A stretch of 64,000 bases of DNA from Dehalococcoidia bacterium (GCA_009841435.1 VXLW01000015.1:62001-126000), one strand, 5' to 3'; counted from the first letter of the stretch, positions 7,350 through 16,573 are shown. Program-made: numbers and translations. Notes: generated from the letters alone by a model not told the origin.

Positions 7350-8888
7350 ATGGGCGAGGAACAGGGGACGCACGAACCGGAGGCCGCCCCCGCGGGAACG
7401 GGGGCGGCGAGCCTTCGCGTCCAGCGCATCGAACGCGCCGAGCAGCTGCGCGCCGCGGGACTCGACCCCTACCCCCCTCGCATCGAGCGGACACACACGA
7501 ACGCCGAGGTCGACGCGCTTCTGGAAGGCGTCGAGAGCGGGGCGGAACCCGAACTCGACCCGGTCGCGATCGTCGGGCGCGTCGTTGCGCAGCGGGGGAT
7601 GGGCCGTGCGAGCTTCCTCGACATCGTCGACGGAAGCGGCCGTCTGCAGGTCCTGATTCGCAAGAACGCGGTCGGGGACGAGGCATACGAACGGCTGAAG
7701 CTGCTCGACCTGGGTGACTTCGTGGCCGTGCAGGGCTCGCCCATGCGCACGCGGACGGGCGAAGCCACCGTGGGGGCGACCTCGTGGCAGGTGATCACGA
7801 AGGCGCTGCGGGCGCCGCCGGAGAAGTTCCACGGCCTGACCGACGTCGAGATCCGCCAGCGCCAGCGATACCTGGACCTGCTCGCGAACGAGGAAGTGCG
7901 GGATACGTTCCGGGTGCGAAGCCGGATCGTAGCGGCGGTTCGACGCCACCTCGACGAGCGGGGCTTTCTCGAGGTGGAGACCCCGGTGCTGCAGGAAGAG
8001 GCGGGAGGCGCGGCGGCGCGGCCGTTCGAGACGCACTCGCAGGCGCTGGGCGAGGCTCGCGCGCTGCGCATCAGCCTGGAGCTGCACCTCAAGCGGCTGC
8101 TCGTCGGCGGCTACGAGCGCGTCTACGAGATCGGTCGCATCTTCCGGAACGAGGGGTTCAGCCAGCGGCACAACCCCGAGTTCACAATGCTGGAGCTGTA
8201 CGAGGCGTACGGCGACTACGGCACGATCGCGACCCTGCTCGAGGAGCTGATCAGCGGCGTAGCGCAGGAGGTGCTGGGGACGACGACGGTGTCCTTCGGC
8301 GGGCACGAGATCGACTTCAGTCCGCCCTGGCGACGGATCGGCTACCACGAAGCGCTGCGCGAGTACGGCGACCTTGGCCTCGACGAGTTCGGCGACACGG
8401 AGGCGCTCCGGGAGGAGCTGCGAAGGCGGGGACTCGATGCACCCTCCGAGGCGAGCCGGGGCAAGCTGATCGACATCGCCGCGAGCGCCCTCGTCGAGCC
8501 GCACCTGATCCAGCCGACGTTCCTGCTGGACTACCCCATCGAGCTCTCGCCGCTGGCGAAGCGGAAGGCTGGCGTGGAAGGCGTGGTCGAGCGATTCGAA
8601 GCTTTCGCCGGCGGCTTCGAATTCGCCAACGCCTACTCCGAACTGAACGATCCGGTCGACCAGCGTGAGCGGTTCGAGGCGCAGCAGGCGTTGCGGATGG
8701 CAGGCGACGACGAAGTGGAGCTGGCGGACGAGGACTTTCTGCTGGCGCTTGAGCACGGCATGCCGCCGGCGGGCGGCCTGGGATTCGGGATCGACCGGCT
8801 GGTGATGCTGCTCACGGGCCAGGCGAGCATCCGCGAGGTGATCCTCTTCCCGCAGCACCGCAGCCTCACGGGGCAGGACGAGGAGTGA
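7350..8888 (+). CDS. lysS: Lysyl-tRNA synthetase, class II
   Basis: 512 residues. The N-terminal OB-fold anticodon-binding domain (about 60-170, [19 protein letters not shown]) is followed by the class II core. Motif 1 is around [10 protein letters not shown], motif 2 is [20 protein letters not shown], and motif 3 is [15 protein letters not shown] near the C-terminus. It charges tRNA-Lys. An Ala/Gly-rich extension of about 20 residues precedes the core. AAGGGGA lies before the ATG. The stop overlaps the Nudix gene start by four bases, making lysS-Nudix-serS one tight operon. Confidence 0.97.
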   Translation: MGEEQGTHEPEAAPAGTGAASLRVQRIERAEQLRAAGLDPYPPRIERTHTNAEVDALLEGVESGAEPELDPVAIVGRVVAQRGMGRASFLDIVDGSGRLQVLIRKNAVGDEAYERLKLLDLGDFVAVQGSPMRTRTGEATVGATSWQVITKALRAPPEKFHGLTDVEIRQRQRYLDLLANEEVRDTFRVRSRIVAAVRRHLDERGFLEVETPVLQEEAGGAAARPFETHSQALGEARALRISLELHLKRLLVGGYERVYEIGRIFRNEGFSQRHNPEFTMLELYEAYGDYGTIATLLEELISGVAQEVLGTTTVSFGGHEIDFSPPWRRIGYHEALREYGDLGLDEFGDTEALREELRRRGLDAPSEASRGKLIDIAASALVEPHLIQPTFLLDYPIELSPLAKRKAGVEGVVERFEAFAGGFEFANAYSELNDPVDQRERFEAQQALRMAGDDEVELADEDFLLALEHGMPPAGGLGFGIDRLVMLLTGQASIREVILFPQHRSLTGQDEE

Positions 8889-9394
8889 CGGAGCCGATCG
8901 AGCGCCACCACACGAGCACCGCCTACGTGGTGGCGGGGGACCGAACGCTCCTGCTCTGGCACGCCAGGCTCGGCATGTGGCTCGCGCCCGGAGGACACAG
9001 CGAGGCGAACGAGGATCCGGTGCAGGCGGCGCTGCGCGAGGCGTGGGAGGAGTCCGGGCTGGAGGTCGAGGTGATCCCGCCCCGGGACCTGCTGGCGGTC
9101 AGCGAACCCGAGGTGCTGCCGCCGCCGGCGGTCATCCTGATCGAGGACATCGTGCGGGAGGACCAGCCCTTCCATCAGCACATCGACCACGTCTACTTCA
9201 CGCGGGCGACCCGGGCGGTCGACTACGAGGCGCCGATCCCGCACGGTGCCTGCCGCTGGGTCGACCGGGCAACGCTGGCAGACGCGTTTTCGCTCCCCGC
9301 GCCCGATGGTAGGCTCGTGCCCGTGGCGGAAGACGTTCGACTGCTGGGAGTGCGGGCGCTGGATGCGGCGGCGGAGGCAGAACGGCGATGTTGA
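8885..9394 (+). CDS. Nudix hydrolase
   Basis: 169 residues. The Nudix box is complete: GGHSEANEDPVQAALREAWE followed by ESGL fits Gx5Ex7REUxEExGU, so the metal-binding glutamates are present. Members hydrolyse nucleoside diphosphates linked to another moiety; the substrate is not evident. The start is a GTG overlapping lysS by four bases and the end overlaps serS by seven, so it is co-translated between two aminoacyl-tRNA synthetases. That position could hint at clearing adenylylated by-products, but this is speculation. Confidence 0.88.
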   Translation: MTEPIERHHTSTAYVVAGDRTLLLWHARLGMWLAPGGHSEANEDPVQAALREAWEESGLEVEVIPPRDLLAVSEPEVLPPPAVILIEDIVREDQPFHQHIDHVYFTRATRAVDYEAPIPHGACRWVDRATLADAFSLPAPDGRLVPVAEDVRLLGVRALDAAAEAERRC

Positions 9395-10668
9395 GCGCCC
9401 AATTCATCCGCGAGAACCTCGACCGGGTCAAGAGCGACATCGCGGCACGCGGCGCCGACGCACCCATCGACGCGATCCTGACCCTGGACGAGCAGCGGCG
9501 CACGCTGATCGGGGAGGTCGAGGGGCTGCGCGCTGAACGCAACACGGCAAGCAAGGCGATTGGCGCCACGAAGGACGCGGAGGAGCGCACCCAGCGAATC
9601 GAAGCGGCGCGGGCGCTGGGGGACAGGCTGGACGGTCTTGAGCAGCAGCTCCGGGAGACGGAAGCGTCGCTGCAGGACGCGCTCTACGAGGTTCCCAACA
9701 TCCTCGATCCAACCGCGCCGCACGGGGCCGACGAGAGCGAGAACGTAGTGGTCGACACGGTGGGGGTGTTCCGCGAGTTCGACTTCGAGCCGCGCCCACA
9801 CTGGGAGGTGGGGGAAGCGCTCGACGGGATCGACTTCGCGCGCGGCGTGAAGATGTCAGGTACGCGCTTCTTCGTCCTGCGCGGGGCGACGGCGCGCCTC
9901 CACCGAGCGCTGACCCAGTGGATGATCGACTGGCACGTAGCCGCCGGCTTCGAGGAGCACTACCTGCCCTACATGCTCACGGAGGAGTCGTTCCTGGCCT
10001 CGGGCCACCTGCCAAAGTTCCGGGAGAACCTGTACCAGGACACCGAGGAGGACTACCTCTTCATCCCCACGGCGGAGGCGCCCTTCGCAAACCTCTACCG
10101 CGACGAGATCCTCGATCCGGGGGTGCTGCCGCTCCGGTTCGTCTCGCACACACCCTGTTTCCGTCGCGAGAAGATGAGCGCCGGGCGCGAGACGCGCGGC
10201 CTCAAGCGCGTACACCAGTTCGAGAAGGTCGAGATGTTCTCCTTCTGCGAGCCGGAGCAGAGCGGCGCCGAACTCGACCTGCTCGTCTCCCGGGCGCGTT
10301 CCATCCCGGAAGAGCTAGGGATTCCCTACCGCGTCCTCGAACTCTGTAGCGGCGACCTCGACTTCAAGGCGTCGAAGGGGTTCGACATCGACATGTGGGC
10401 CCCGGGGCAGGAGGAGTGGATGGAGGTGAGCTCCGTCTCCAACACCTTCGACTTCCAGGCGCGCCGGGCGCGGGTGCGCTACCGGCCCGAGGCGGGCGCA
10501 CGGCCACGCTTCCCGCACATGCTGAACGGCTCCGGGTTGGCGCCAGGACGGGCCCTCATCGCCGTGATCGAGAACTACCAGCAGAAGGACGGCTCGGTGG
10601 CCGTCCCGGACGTGCTCCAGCCCTACATGGGCGGGATCACGCGGATCGAGCCAGAGGCTTCGAGCTAG
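9388..10668 (+). CDS. serS: Seryl-tRNA synthetase
   Basis: 426 residues, the usual bacterial length. The N-terminal long coiled-coil arm (about 25-105) that grips the tRNA-Ser variable arm is followed by a class II core with motif 2 ([20 protein letters not shown]), [14 protein letters not shown], and motif 3 in [20 protein letters not shown]. It charges serine on tRNA-Ser and tRNA-Sec. It is the last gene of the lysS operon. Its TAG stop overlaps the TAG stop of convergent clpP within the palindrome CTAG, leaving no space for a separate terminator. Confidence 0.97.
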   Translation: MLSAQFIRENLDRVKSDIAARGADAPIDAILTLDEQRRTLIGEVEGLRAERNTASKAIGATKDAEERTQRIEAARALGDRLDGLEQQLRETEASLQDALYEVPNILDPTAPHGADESENVVVDTVGVFREFDFEPRPHWEVGEALDGIDFARGVKMSGTRFFVLRGATARLHRALTQWMIDWHVAAGFEEHYLPYMLTEESFLASGHLPKFRENLYQDTEEDYLFIPTAEAPFANLYRDEILDPGVLPLRFVSHTPCFRREKMSAGRETRGLKRVHQFEKVEMFSFCEPEQSGAELDLLVSRARSIPEELGIPYRVLELCSGDLDFKASKGFDIDMWAPGQEEWMEVSSVSNTFDFQARRARVRYRPEAGARPRFPHMLNGSGLAPGRALIAVIENYQQKDGSVAVPDVLQPYMGGITRIEPEASS

Positions 10669-11306
10669 CTGCCCGCCGAGTCCGAGGTCGCGCCGTTGGC
10701 GCCGGCGACCGGACCCTCGAGCACCTCGTCGATGAGGCCGTATTCCTTGGCCGCCTCAGCGTCCAGCCAGAAGTCGCGGTCGGTGTCGCGCTCGATGCGC
10801 TCCATCGGCTGACCGGTCTGCTCGTGGATGATGTTGCGGAGGATGGCCTGGAGGCGCAGCGTCTCCCGGGCCTGGATCTCAATATCGGAAGCCTGGCCCT
10901 CGGCGCCGCCCATCACCTGGTGGAGGTGGACGGTGGCGTTGGGGAGGGCGGTGCGCTTGCCCTTGGCGCCGCCGGTGAGGAGCACCGTGCCCATGCTGGC
11001 CGCGAGGCCGATGCAGACGGTGGCGACATCGGGGCGGATGAGCTGCATCGTGTCGTAGATGGCGAGGCCCGCGGTGACGCTGCCGCCGGGGCTGTTCACG
11101 TAGAGGGTCACGTCCTTCTCGTCGTCCTCACGATCGAGGTAGAGGAGCTGGGCGATGATGATGTTCGCGACCATCGCGTCGATGGGCGTGCCGAGGAAGA
11201 CGATGCGCTCCTTGAGGAGGAGGGAGTAGATGTCGTAGGCGCGCTCGCGGCGTCCATCGGACTCGATGACGAGGGGCATGATGTCGCGGATGGGGTCAAA
11301 GCTCAC
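10665..11306 (-). CDS. clpP: ATP-dependent Clp protease proteolytic subunit
   Basis: 213 residues. The catalytic serine is S104 in GLAASMG, the histidine is H129 in VHLHQ, and the aspartate is in the ERDTDRDFW region (about 173-180). The oligomer-forming [16 protein letters not shown] is also intact. ClpP forms the tetradecameric protease core that works with ClpX or ClpC. The start is GTG, seven bases after GGGAG. No clpX or tig is adjacent, unlike the common tig-clpP-clpX order. The His motif reads LHQVMGG instead of the commoner IHQPLGG. Confidence 0.96.
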   Translation of the reverse strand: MSFDPIRDIMPLVIESDGRRERAYDIYSLLLKERIVFLGTPIDAMVANIIIAQLLYLDREDDEKDVTLYVNSPGGSVTAGLAIYDTMQLIRPDVATVCIGLAASMGTVLLTGGAKGKRTALPNATVHLHQVMGGAEGQASDIEIQARETLRLQAILRNIIHEQTGQPMERIERDTDRDFWLDAEAAKEYGLIDEVLEGPVAGANGATSDSAGS

Positions 11307-11396
11307 GTAGGCACTCCCGGCGGTAGTCCCTCCAGTTTGCTAGGCGCGATCCGTGCGAACAATCCGGGGGACCGTGCCAGAGGCGAACGGGCAGGC

Positions 11397-11402
11397 TAGA
11401 CT
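11397..11402 (+). promoter_or_regulatory. Candidate -10 box for a leaderless zinc-ribbon gene
   Basis: TAGACT followed by six bases (GACGCC) and the ATG at 11409. There is no Shine-Dalgarno in between, so transcription should begin at or next to the start codon. Confidence 0.45.
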
Positions 11403-11408
11403 GACGCC

Positions 11409-11582
11409 ATGAAGATCTGTCCGTCGTGCGGATACGAGAACCTCAACGTGTACGCCTACTGCCAGGCGTGCGGCCGCGGATTCGCGGATCTGGAGGATTC
11501 TGGGAGCGCCGACAAGGGCCCGAATCCACGCGTACAGGCGTTCCTGAACTGGCTGCGCGGCCGGCGCACGACGGCTGCGTAG
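11409..11582 (+). CDS. Small double-CxxC zinc ribbon protein (57 residues)
   Basis: A short gene starting MKICPSCGYENLNVYAYCQA and continuing CGRGF. Two CxxC knuckles spaced 11 residues apart (C4/C7 and C18/C21) form a typical zinc-ribbon nucleic-acid or protein-binding module. The C-terminus is basic (FLNWLRGRRTTAA). It has no Shine-Dalgarno but a TAGACT box six bases upstream. It stands alone on the plus strand, divergent from clpP and 46 bases before a methyltransferase with its own candidate -10. Function unknown; such ribbons often regulate transcription or chaperone partners. Confidence 0.7.
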   Translation: MKICPSCGYENLNVYAYCQACGRGFADLEDSGSADKGPNPRVQAFLNWLRGRRTTAA

Positions 11583-11615
11583 GCGAAGCTCCCCCGATCG
11601 CTCCACCCACTCTGC

Positions 11616-11621
11616 TAGCCT
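11616..11621 (+). promoter_or_regulatory. Candidate -10 box for a leaderless methyltransferase gene
   Basis: TAGCCT, then seven bases, then the GTG at 11629, with no Shine-Dalgarno between. The arrangement matches several other genes in the window. Confidence 0.4.
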
Positions 11622-11628
11622 CGATCGC

Positions 11629-12267
11629 GTGCAGACAGCACGGGAACGGTTCGCGCGCATCGCGGACAGCTACGACCGGGGAGCCGCCGCTTACGCACAG
11701 ATGGGCGAGGCTTCGGGGCGCGACTGGTTCGCCGAGCCGCAGCGGCGACTGCGGGAGCTGCTCCCTCCGGGAGCGCGCGTGCTCGACATCGGGTGCGGGC
11801 CGGGGCTGGAGATGGCCGACTTGCGGGAGCTGGACCTCGATCCAGTAGGGCTGGATGTCTCGCGGGGGCAGCTGCAGATCGCCCGGAAGCGGCTCCCTTC
11901 CGCAGCGCTTATTCGAGGAACTGCGCTGACGCTGCCGTTCCGGGCAGGGACCTTCGATGGAGTGTGGGCGTCAGCCTCGCTCCTGCACCTGGCGCGCGAG
12001 GATGCGGCACGGGGACTGGCCGAAATCCGGCGCGTCCTAGTGGACGATGGGGCCTTCTATTGTTCCATCCAGCGGGGGAGTGGTGAGGGGTGGACACGAG
12101 GCGACGGGGTGGGGGCGGAGGTCTGGTACACGTTCTTCGGCGAGGAGGAGTGGCGGGGCCTGCTGGCTGCCGCCGGCTTCTCGATCCGCTGGTTCCTCGC
12201 GTCAGAGGAAGGGACGCTGCAGAAGGGCGCGAGCGGTTGGATCAATGCCCTCGCGGTGGCAGAGTGA
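11629..12267 (+). CDS. Class I SAM-dependent methyltransferase
   Basis: 212 residues, Methyltransf_11 type. Motif I is VLDIGCGPGLEMADL (about 48-62), the acidic ribose contact is in VGLDVSRGQL, and motif IV is FDGVWASASLLHL. It also has the common post-motif EIRRVLVDDGAFYCSI. Start is a GTG at 11629 and the upstream TAGCCT suggests a leaderless mRNA. Substrate unknown; the family includes small-molecule methylases. No neighbouring gene points to a pathway. Confidence 0.85.
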   Translation: MQTARERFARIADSYDRGAAAYAQMGEASGRDWFAEPQRRLRELLPPGARVLDIGCGPGLEMADLRELDLDPVGLDVSRGQLQIARKRLPSAALIRGTALTLPFRAGTFDGVWASASLLHLAREDAARGLAEIRRVLVDDGAFYCSIQRGSGEGWTRGDGVGAEVWYTFFGEEEWRGLLAAAGFSIRWFLASEEGTLQKGASGWINALAVAE

Positions 12268-12349
12268 ATCCCTGGAAGCAGTAGATAGCGGCTCCGCGCG
12301 CCGGGCGTAAGATTGCGTCCATCGCAGCCACCGAGGGCAGGGGGAAGAC

Positions 12350-13378
12350 ATGGACGAAGGCGTACTTCGGCAGACCGTGGCGGACCTGGTCGCACCAAGC
12401 AGGGGCATCCTCGCCGCCGACGAGAGCACACGGACGATCAAGCGCCGCTTCGACTCGATCGGCGTCGAATCGACCGAGGAGAACCGGCGCGCCTACCGGT
12501 CGTTGTTGCTGACGACGCCGGGCGTCGGCGAGTACATCTGCGGCGTGATCCTGTTCGAGGAGACGCTGGGGCAGACGGATCGCGAAGGAACCCCGCTCCC
12601 GGAGGTCGCGGCGAAGGCGGGCGTGGTGCCCGGCATCAAGGTCGACAAGGGCACGGTGCCCCTGCCGGGCGCTCCGGGCGACCTCGTCACGGAGGGGCTC
12701 GACGGCCTCGCGGGACGGCTCGAGGCGTACAAGGAGCAGGGCGCGCGCTTCGCCAAGTGGCGCGAGGTCTACAACATCACCGACGACCTGCCGAGCGCGT
12801 TGGCGATCTCCGCCAACGCCGAGGTGCTGGCTCGCTACGCGCGCATTTGCCAGGAGGCGGACGTGGTGCCCATCGTCGAACCCGAGGTGTTGATGGACGG
12901 CGGCCATACGATCGAGCGCTGCGCCGAGGTGACCGAAGCTGTGCTGCACGCGGTCTTCGCGGCGCTGGACCGGCACGGCGTCCTGCTCGAGGGAATCGTG
13001 CTGAAGCCGAATATGGTCCTGCCCGGCAGCGAGAGCGGCCGCAAGGCCTCGCCCGAGGAGGTCGCGGACGCGACGCTGACGGTCTTCCGGCGGGCGGTGC
13101 CGGCGGCGGTACCGACGATCAACTTCCTCTCCGGCGGCCAGTCGGCGGTCGAGTCGACGGAGAACCTGCACGCGATTAACGCCGCCTCCGGCGAGAAGCC
13201 GTGGGCACTGAGCTTCTCCTACGGGCGCGGCCTGCAGGCGCCGGCGCTGGCGGCATGGGGAGGCAGGGTCGAGAACGAGTCCGCCGCACAGGCGGCCTTC
13301 TTCGAGCGGGCCAGACTGAACGGGCTTGCCCGGGACGGCCGCTACGAGGGCGAGCCGGAAGCTTCGGCGGCGGGCTAG
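12350..13378 (+). CDS. Fructose-bisphosphate aldolase, class I
   Basis: 342 residues, the length of the animal/plant-type class I enzyme. It has GILAADESTRTIKRRFDSIG near the start, VVPIVEPEVLMDG in the middle and the Schiff-base lysine in EGIVLKPNMVLPG, followed by NFLSGGQSAVESTENLHAIN. It splits fructose-1,6-bisphosphate into two triose phosphates in glycolysis and runs in reverse in gluconeogenesis. The ATG follows AGGGGGAAG. It is a metal-independent enzyme, which is less usual in bacteria than class II. Confidence 0.95.
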   Translation: MDEGVLRQTVADLVAPSRGILAADESTRTIKRRFDSIGVESTEENRRAYRSLLLTTPGVGEYICGVILFEETLGQTDREGTPLPEVAAKAGVVPGIKVDKGTVPLPGAPGDLVTEGLDGLAGRLEAYKEQGARFAKWREVYNITDDLPSALAISANAEVLARYARICQEADVVPIVEPEVLMDGGHTIERCAEVTEAVLHAVFAALDRHGVLLEGIVLKPNMVLPGSESGRKASPEEVADATLTVFRRAVPAAVPTINFLSGGQSAVESTENLHAINAASGEKPWALSFSYGRGLQAPALAAWGGRVENESAAQAAFFERARLNGLARDGRYEGEPEASAAG

Positions 13379-13388
13379 CGCCCGCGCC

Positions 13389-13394
13389 TATAAT
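13389..13394 (+). promoter_or_regulatory. Consensus -10 box (TATAAT)
   Basis: A perfect TATAAT only ten bases after the aldolase stop. It predicts a start site near 13401 and a 30-base leader with GGGAGG before the ATG at 13431, so the next gene probably has its own promoter. No -35 match is seen 16-19 bases upstream. Confidence 0.5.
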
Positions 13395-13430
13395 CGGGTC
13401 AGTCGCAGGGAGCACGACGGGAGGCTCGCG

Positions 13431-15116
13431 ATGACGGCCACGGCGACACGCGACAGGGAAGCCCACCGGCTCTTCGCCCAGCTGGAGGAGAGCATCCTCG
13501 GGCGCGACCAGCAGGCAACGCGGCAGACGCTGCTGGATCTACTCGCGGCGGATCGCGACCCGGTCGAGATCCTGAGCGAGACCGTGCGCACGCACGGGCC
13601 CTACACGAACGTGCCGTATCACCAGCGCGTCGACGGCGGCGTGATGCGCTTCGTGAACAACGACCACTGCATGCTCAGTTCACGCACGAGCCTGACCCTT
13701 CCCCGCTACCTCCCGCCCGAGCTGAAGCACCTGCCCATCGCGCAGACGCTCTGGTACGTGCCTACGGGGCTCGACCCGTGGAACCAGCTCATCGGGCGGA
13801 TGCCGGGGCACTACGGCCGGCGCACCTACAAGCCGGTGCCGGGAGTCGAGCCGCCGCCGCCCGAGCGGCACTGGGAGGACCAGGAGCCGCTGCATATCGA
13901 GGGCACGTTCGAGGAGCGGCTGAACGAATGGCTCACGCTGGTGGAGCGCGGCGAAGTGGTGCGCGCTTACCGCGTCTTCCTCGGGCTGTTCGAGGAGAAG
14001 GAGCGGCGCAAGGAGCTGCTGGCGCAGCTCGTGTTCGCGGGGCTCATCGACGTGCAGGGACGCCTGCTCTACAACCGCTCCTACACGACCGGCCACAAGG
14101 CCTACCGCGCCCGGGCCACGATCGAGCTTGGTCAGGCGATCGGCTGGGAGAACGCACACCACGTCCTGTACGCGGGCGTCCTCGACGTGGCGGTGGGGCC
14201 GCGCTGGCATTCCGAATACGAGATGGCCTGCCAGGTCGAGCTGTACCGGCTGCGCGAGGAGCTTCCCGGCTCCTCGATCGACCCGACGCCCGGCGCAAAC
14301 CGCGACACCGAGCTGTTCGCGAACGAGGCGCCGCTCTCGGAGCCGGAGGCAGAGGGGCTGATCCGGGCCCTCACGACAATGCCGGAGCCGGACTACATCG
14401 AGCACCTCGTCGCGCTGCTGCTCGCGGGGCGGGGTCCGCGCCAGATCATTGACACTATCCAGGTGGCGGCGGCGAACGTGCTCCTCGAGACGGTCGTTCC
14501 GGACGAGTTCTCGATGCCGCAGCACGCCTACGAGTACACGAACACCGTTCGTTGGTTCTACGACACCTTCGAGCACCCGCACCGGACGAAGCTGCTCTTC
14601 GTGGCAGGCTCGTTCGTGAACCAGGCGGCGCGCTGGATCGCGAACCTGAAGGGTCATGGGCGACCGCTGGTCGCGCCACCGCAGGGATCGGAGTCGCTCT
14701 CAGGCGACCAGCTCCTCTCGCGCCTGGACGATGCGCTCATGGCGCTGAACAAAGAGGAGAGCGTCGCCTGGACGCAGGCCTACCTCGATGCCGGGTTCGG
14801 CCGCTCGCCGCTGGTGCAGACGCTGACGACCGCCGCCGTAAAGCATGGCAACGACCCCCACAACCAGGAGATCGGGCTCTGCCTGGCGGAGGACTACGGC
14901 CACTCCACCTCGTCACGGCGCGACACGCTCCTACTGGCGAGCGCCTGGCACACGGCGGGGCACCGCAAGTACGGCGACTCGCTGGAATCGTACCGGCGCT
15001 TCGCGGAGGCGCTTGGCGTGAGCGCGAGCGGCGAAGGGCGGGGCGAAGGCGACCCCGAGGAGGCGGTGCTCGACCAGATCGAGGAGCTTCCGGAGGCGGG
15101 CTTGCCCGGACAGTAG
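13431..15116 (+). CDS. Uncharacterised 561-residue protein (questin-oxidase-like at best)
   Basis: I do not firmly recognise it. It is soluble (no signal peptide or membrane helix) and mostly helical in look. Several histidine-rich segments recur: VPYHQRVDGGVMRFV (about 60-75), ENAHHVLYAGVLDV (about 240), MPQHAYEYTNTVRWFYDTF (about 363-381) and DYGHSTSSRR (about 488). The block IIDTIQVAAANVLLE followed by the HAYEYTN segment and LLFVAGSFVN weakly recalls questin-oxidase-like proteins. The C-terminus is a charged Gly/Glu-rich tail. The ATG follows GGGAGG. A mononuclear-metal or cofactor role is possible but unproved. Confidence 0.5.
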   Translation: MTATATRDREAHRLFAQLEESILGRDQQATRQTLLDLLAADRDPVEILSETVRTHGPYTNVPYHQRVDGGVMRFVNNDHCMLSSRTSLTLPRYLPPELKHLPIAQTLWYVPTGLDPWNQLIGRMPGHYGRRTYKPVPGVEPPPPERHWEDQEPLHIEGTFEERLNEWLTLVERGEVVRAYRVFLGLFEEKERRKELLAQLVFAGLIDVQGRLLYNRSYTTGHKAYRARATIELGQAIGWENAHHVLYAGVLDVAVGPRWHSEYEMACQVELYRLREELPGSSIDPTPGANRDTELFANEAPLSEPEAEGLIRALTTMPEPDYIEHLVALLLAGRGPRQIIDTIQVAAANVLLETVVPDEFSMPQHAYEYTNTVRWFYDTFEHPHRTKLLFVAGSFVNQAARWIANLKGHGRPLVAPPQGSESLSGDQLLSRLDDALMALNKEESVAWTQAYLDAGFGRSPLVQTLTTAAVKHGNDPHNQEIGLCLAEDYGHSTSSRRDTLLLASAWHTAGHRKYGDSLESYRRFAEALGVSASGEGRGEGDPEEAVLDQIEELPEAGLPGQ

Positions 15117-15137
15117 CACCCTACACAGGTCTCACTC

Positions 15138-15175
15138 GAACGTTCAGAATAGGCCCGCCTGTCGCGGGAACGTTC
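15138..15175 (+). promoter_or_regulatory. Paired GAACGTTC palindromes, operator candidate
   Basis: Two identical eight-base palindromes (15138-15145 and 15168-15175), exactly 30 bases apart start to start, so on nearly the same helix face. They share flanking bases (GAACGTTC, then AGA or GGA) and lie 30-65 bases before the GTG at 15204. A regulator may bind both. Nothing identifies the regulator. Confidence 0.4.
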
Positions 15176-15203
15176 GGATTGCCCGCGACGGCGGAGGGAG
15201 CGC

Positions 15204-16229
15204 GTGTCGCTTGGGCGACTGGGCAAGCCGCTACGGATCGCAGTCGGCATCGCCATCAGCCTCTTTCTCGTGTGGCTGCTGCTTCGCGATGTGCACCTGG
15301 GTGATGTCGCGAGGACGCTGCAGAAGGCGGACCTGCGCTTCCTTGTTCCCATCGCCCTCGTCTTCTTCAGCCGTTACTGGCTTCGCGCTATCCGCTGGAG
15401 GATTCTGGTCGAGCACCTGAAGGCGGTGACGACGCGGCGGGCCTTCCCGCGCGTGATCCTCGGGCAGGCGGCGAACATGGCCCTGCCATTCGGGCTTGGC
15501 TACGTGCTCATGATCCAGGTGACCGCGCGGAAGTTCGGAATCGGGCGGCTGGAGCTGCTAGGGGCTGAGGCGCTGGAACGGATCATGGACGGCTTCGTGT
15601 TCGCCCTGCTCATGGCAGTCGCCATCGCGACGCTCACGATCGGCGACAGCTTCACCGGGCTCGGGGCGTTCATGTTGTTCGGCACGCCCGCGGGGATCGC
15701 GCTGGCGTGGTTCGTGACGCGGGAGCGGGGGGAGCCTCCCTCGGCGATCGGCTGGCGGGGGCTGCTCGCACATCCGCGCGTCGAGCCGTTCCTTCGGGGA
15801 CTGCGCTCCGTGCAGAGCGCCCGCCAGACGACGAACGTGCTGGTCCTCACGGCTGCGATCTGGATGAGCGAGGCGCTCCTCTACTGGGCGGTGGCGGCCT
15901 CGCTCGGCATCAGCCTCAACTTCCTCGTCCATGTCTTCGTGGTGGCGGCGGCGAACATCGGCGCGGGCATTCCCCTGGCGCAGGCGAGCGTCGGCCTCGC
16001 GTTCCTCGCGAAGGAGGCGCTGGTGGCGCTGGGCGAGACGCAGGCGGCCGCGCTCTCCTATGCGGTCGGCGTAGAGGCGATCATCATCCTGCCGGCGATC
16101 CTGCTGGCGCCCCTGGCCGCCTGGGACATGCGGCTGAGCTGGCGTGACGCCATCCCGAAGTTCGGAGGTGGTACTCCGCAACCCACGGTCGCCATGAACA
16201 GGGTACGCCGCGCCCTCGAGGGGCAGTGA
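15204..16229 (+). CDS. UPF0104 / lysylphosphatidylglycerol-synthase-type membrane protein
   Basis: 341 residues with about eight hydrophobic segments. The pattern FFSRYWLRAIRWRILVEHL and the following GQAANMALPFGLGY match the AglD/UPF0104 (LPG_synthase_TM) family, which shares the flippase domain of MprF. It lacks the cytoplasmic lysyl-transferase domain. Members are thought to move or modify lipids or lipid-linked glycans in the cytoplasmic membrane. The GTG start follows GGAGGGAG. The last four bases overlap the next gene, so it heads a three-gene operon behind the paired palindromes. Confidence 0.8.
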   Translation: MSLGRLGKPLRIAVGIAISLFLVWLLLRDVHLGDVARTLQKADLRFLVPIALVFFSRYWLRAIRWRILVEHLKAVTTRRAFPRVILGQAANMALPFGLGYVLMIQVTARKFGIGRLELLGAEALERIMDGFVFALLMAVAIATLTIGDSFTGLGAFMLFGTPAGIALAWFVTRERGEPPSAIGWRGLLAHPRVEPFLRGLRSVQSARQTTNVLVLTAAIWMSEALLYWAVAASLGISLNFLVHVFVVAAANIGAGIPLAQASVGLAFLAKEALVALGETQAAALSYAVGVEAIIILPAILLAPLAAWDMRLSWRDAIPKFGGGTPQPTVAMNRVRRALEGQ

Positions 16230-16573
16230 GTCCGATCCAGCCCGGCCCGGGGTTCGACAACGCGCTCTTTCAGGAGCTGGCGGAGCCGCTTCTTGCTGCG
16301 GGCGAGGTAGAGGAAGGCACGATCATGGGATTCCCGTGCCTGCGTACGAGCAGCGGGGGCTTCCTCGCAATGGCCGAGCACCGCTCGGGCGATCTGGTCG
16401 TGAAGGTTCCCGCCGGCAGGGTAGAGGAGCTGGTCGAAGCGGGGACGGGCCTGCCCTTCGCCCCGGCCGGGAGGCGGTTCCGCGAGTGGGTCCACGTGCC
16501 GGGTCGCGACGCCGACCTGTGGCAGGCGCTCCTCGACGAAGGGCGCGCGTTTGTCGACGGGGGCACGGCATGA
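16226..16573 (+). CDS. TfoX-N / YjbR-like small protein
   Basis: 115 residues. The core GFPCLRTSSGGFLAM followed by LVVKVPAGRVEELVEAG and FREWVHVPG has the shape of TfoX N-terminal/MmcQ-YjbR-like domains, a small fold seen in competence regulators and in stand-alone proteins of unknown role. There is no DNA-binding element I can recognise. The GTG start overlaps the membrane protein gene by four bases and its stop overlaps the DUF2461 gene by four, so all three are translationally coupled. Confidence 0.6.
   Translation: MSPIQPGPGFDNALFQELAEPLLAAGEVEEGTIMGFPCLRTSSGGFLAMAEHRSGDLVVKVPAGRVEELVEAGTGLPFAPAGRRFREWVHVPGRDADLWQALLDEGRAFVDGGTA

Noticed and set aside
7266-8858. Minus-strand open frame of 530 codons opposite lysS
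   Set aside because: lysS motifs are complete on the plus strand; the antisense translation has no domain.
15138-15175. LexA box reading of GAACGTTC
   Set aside because: The actinobacterial/Firmicutes type needs GAAC-N4-GTTC; here the halves are adjacent.
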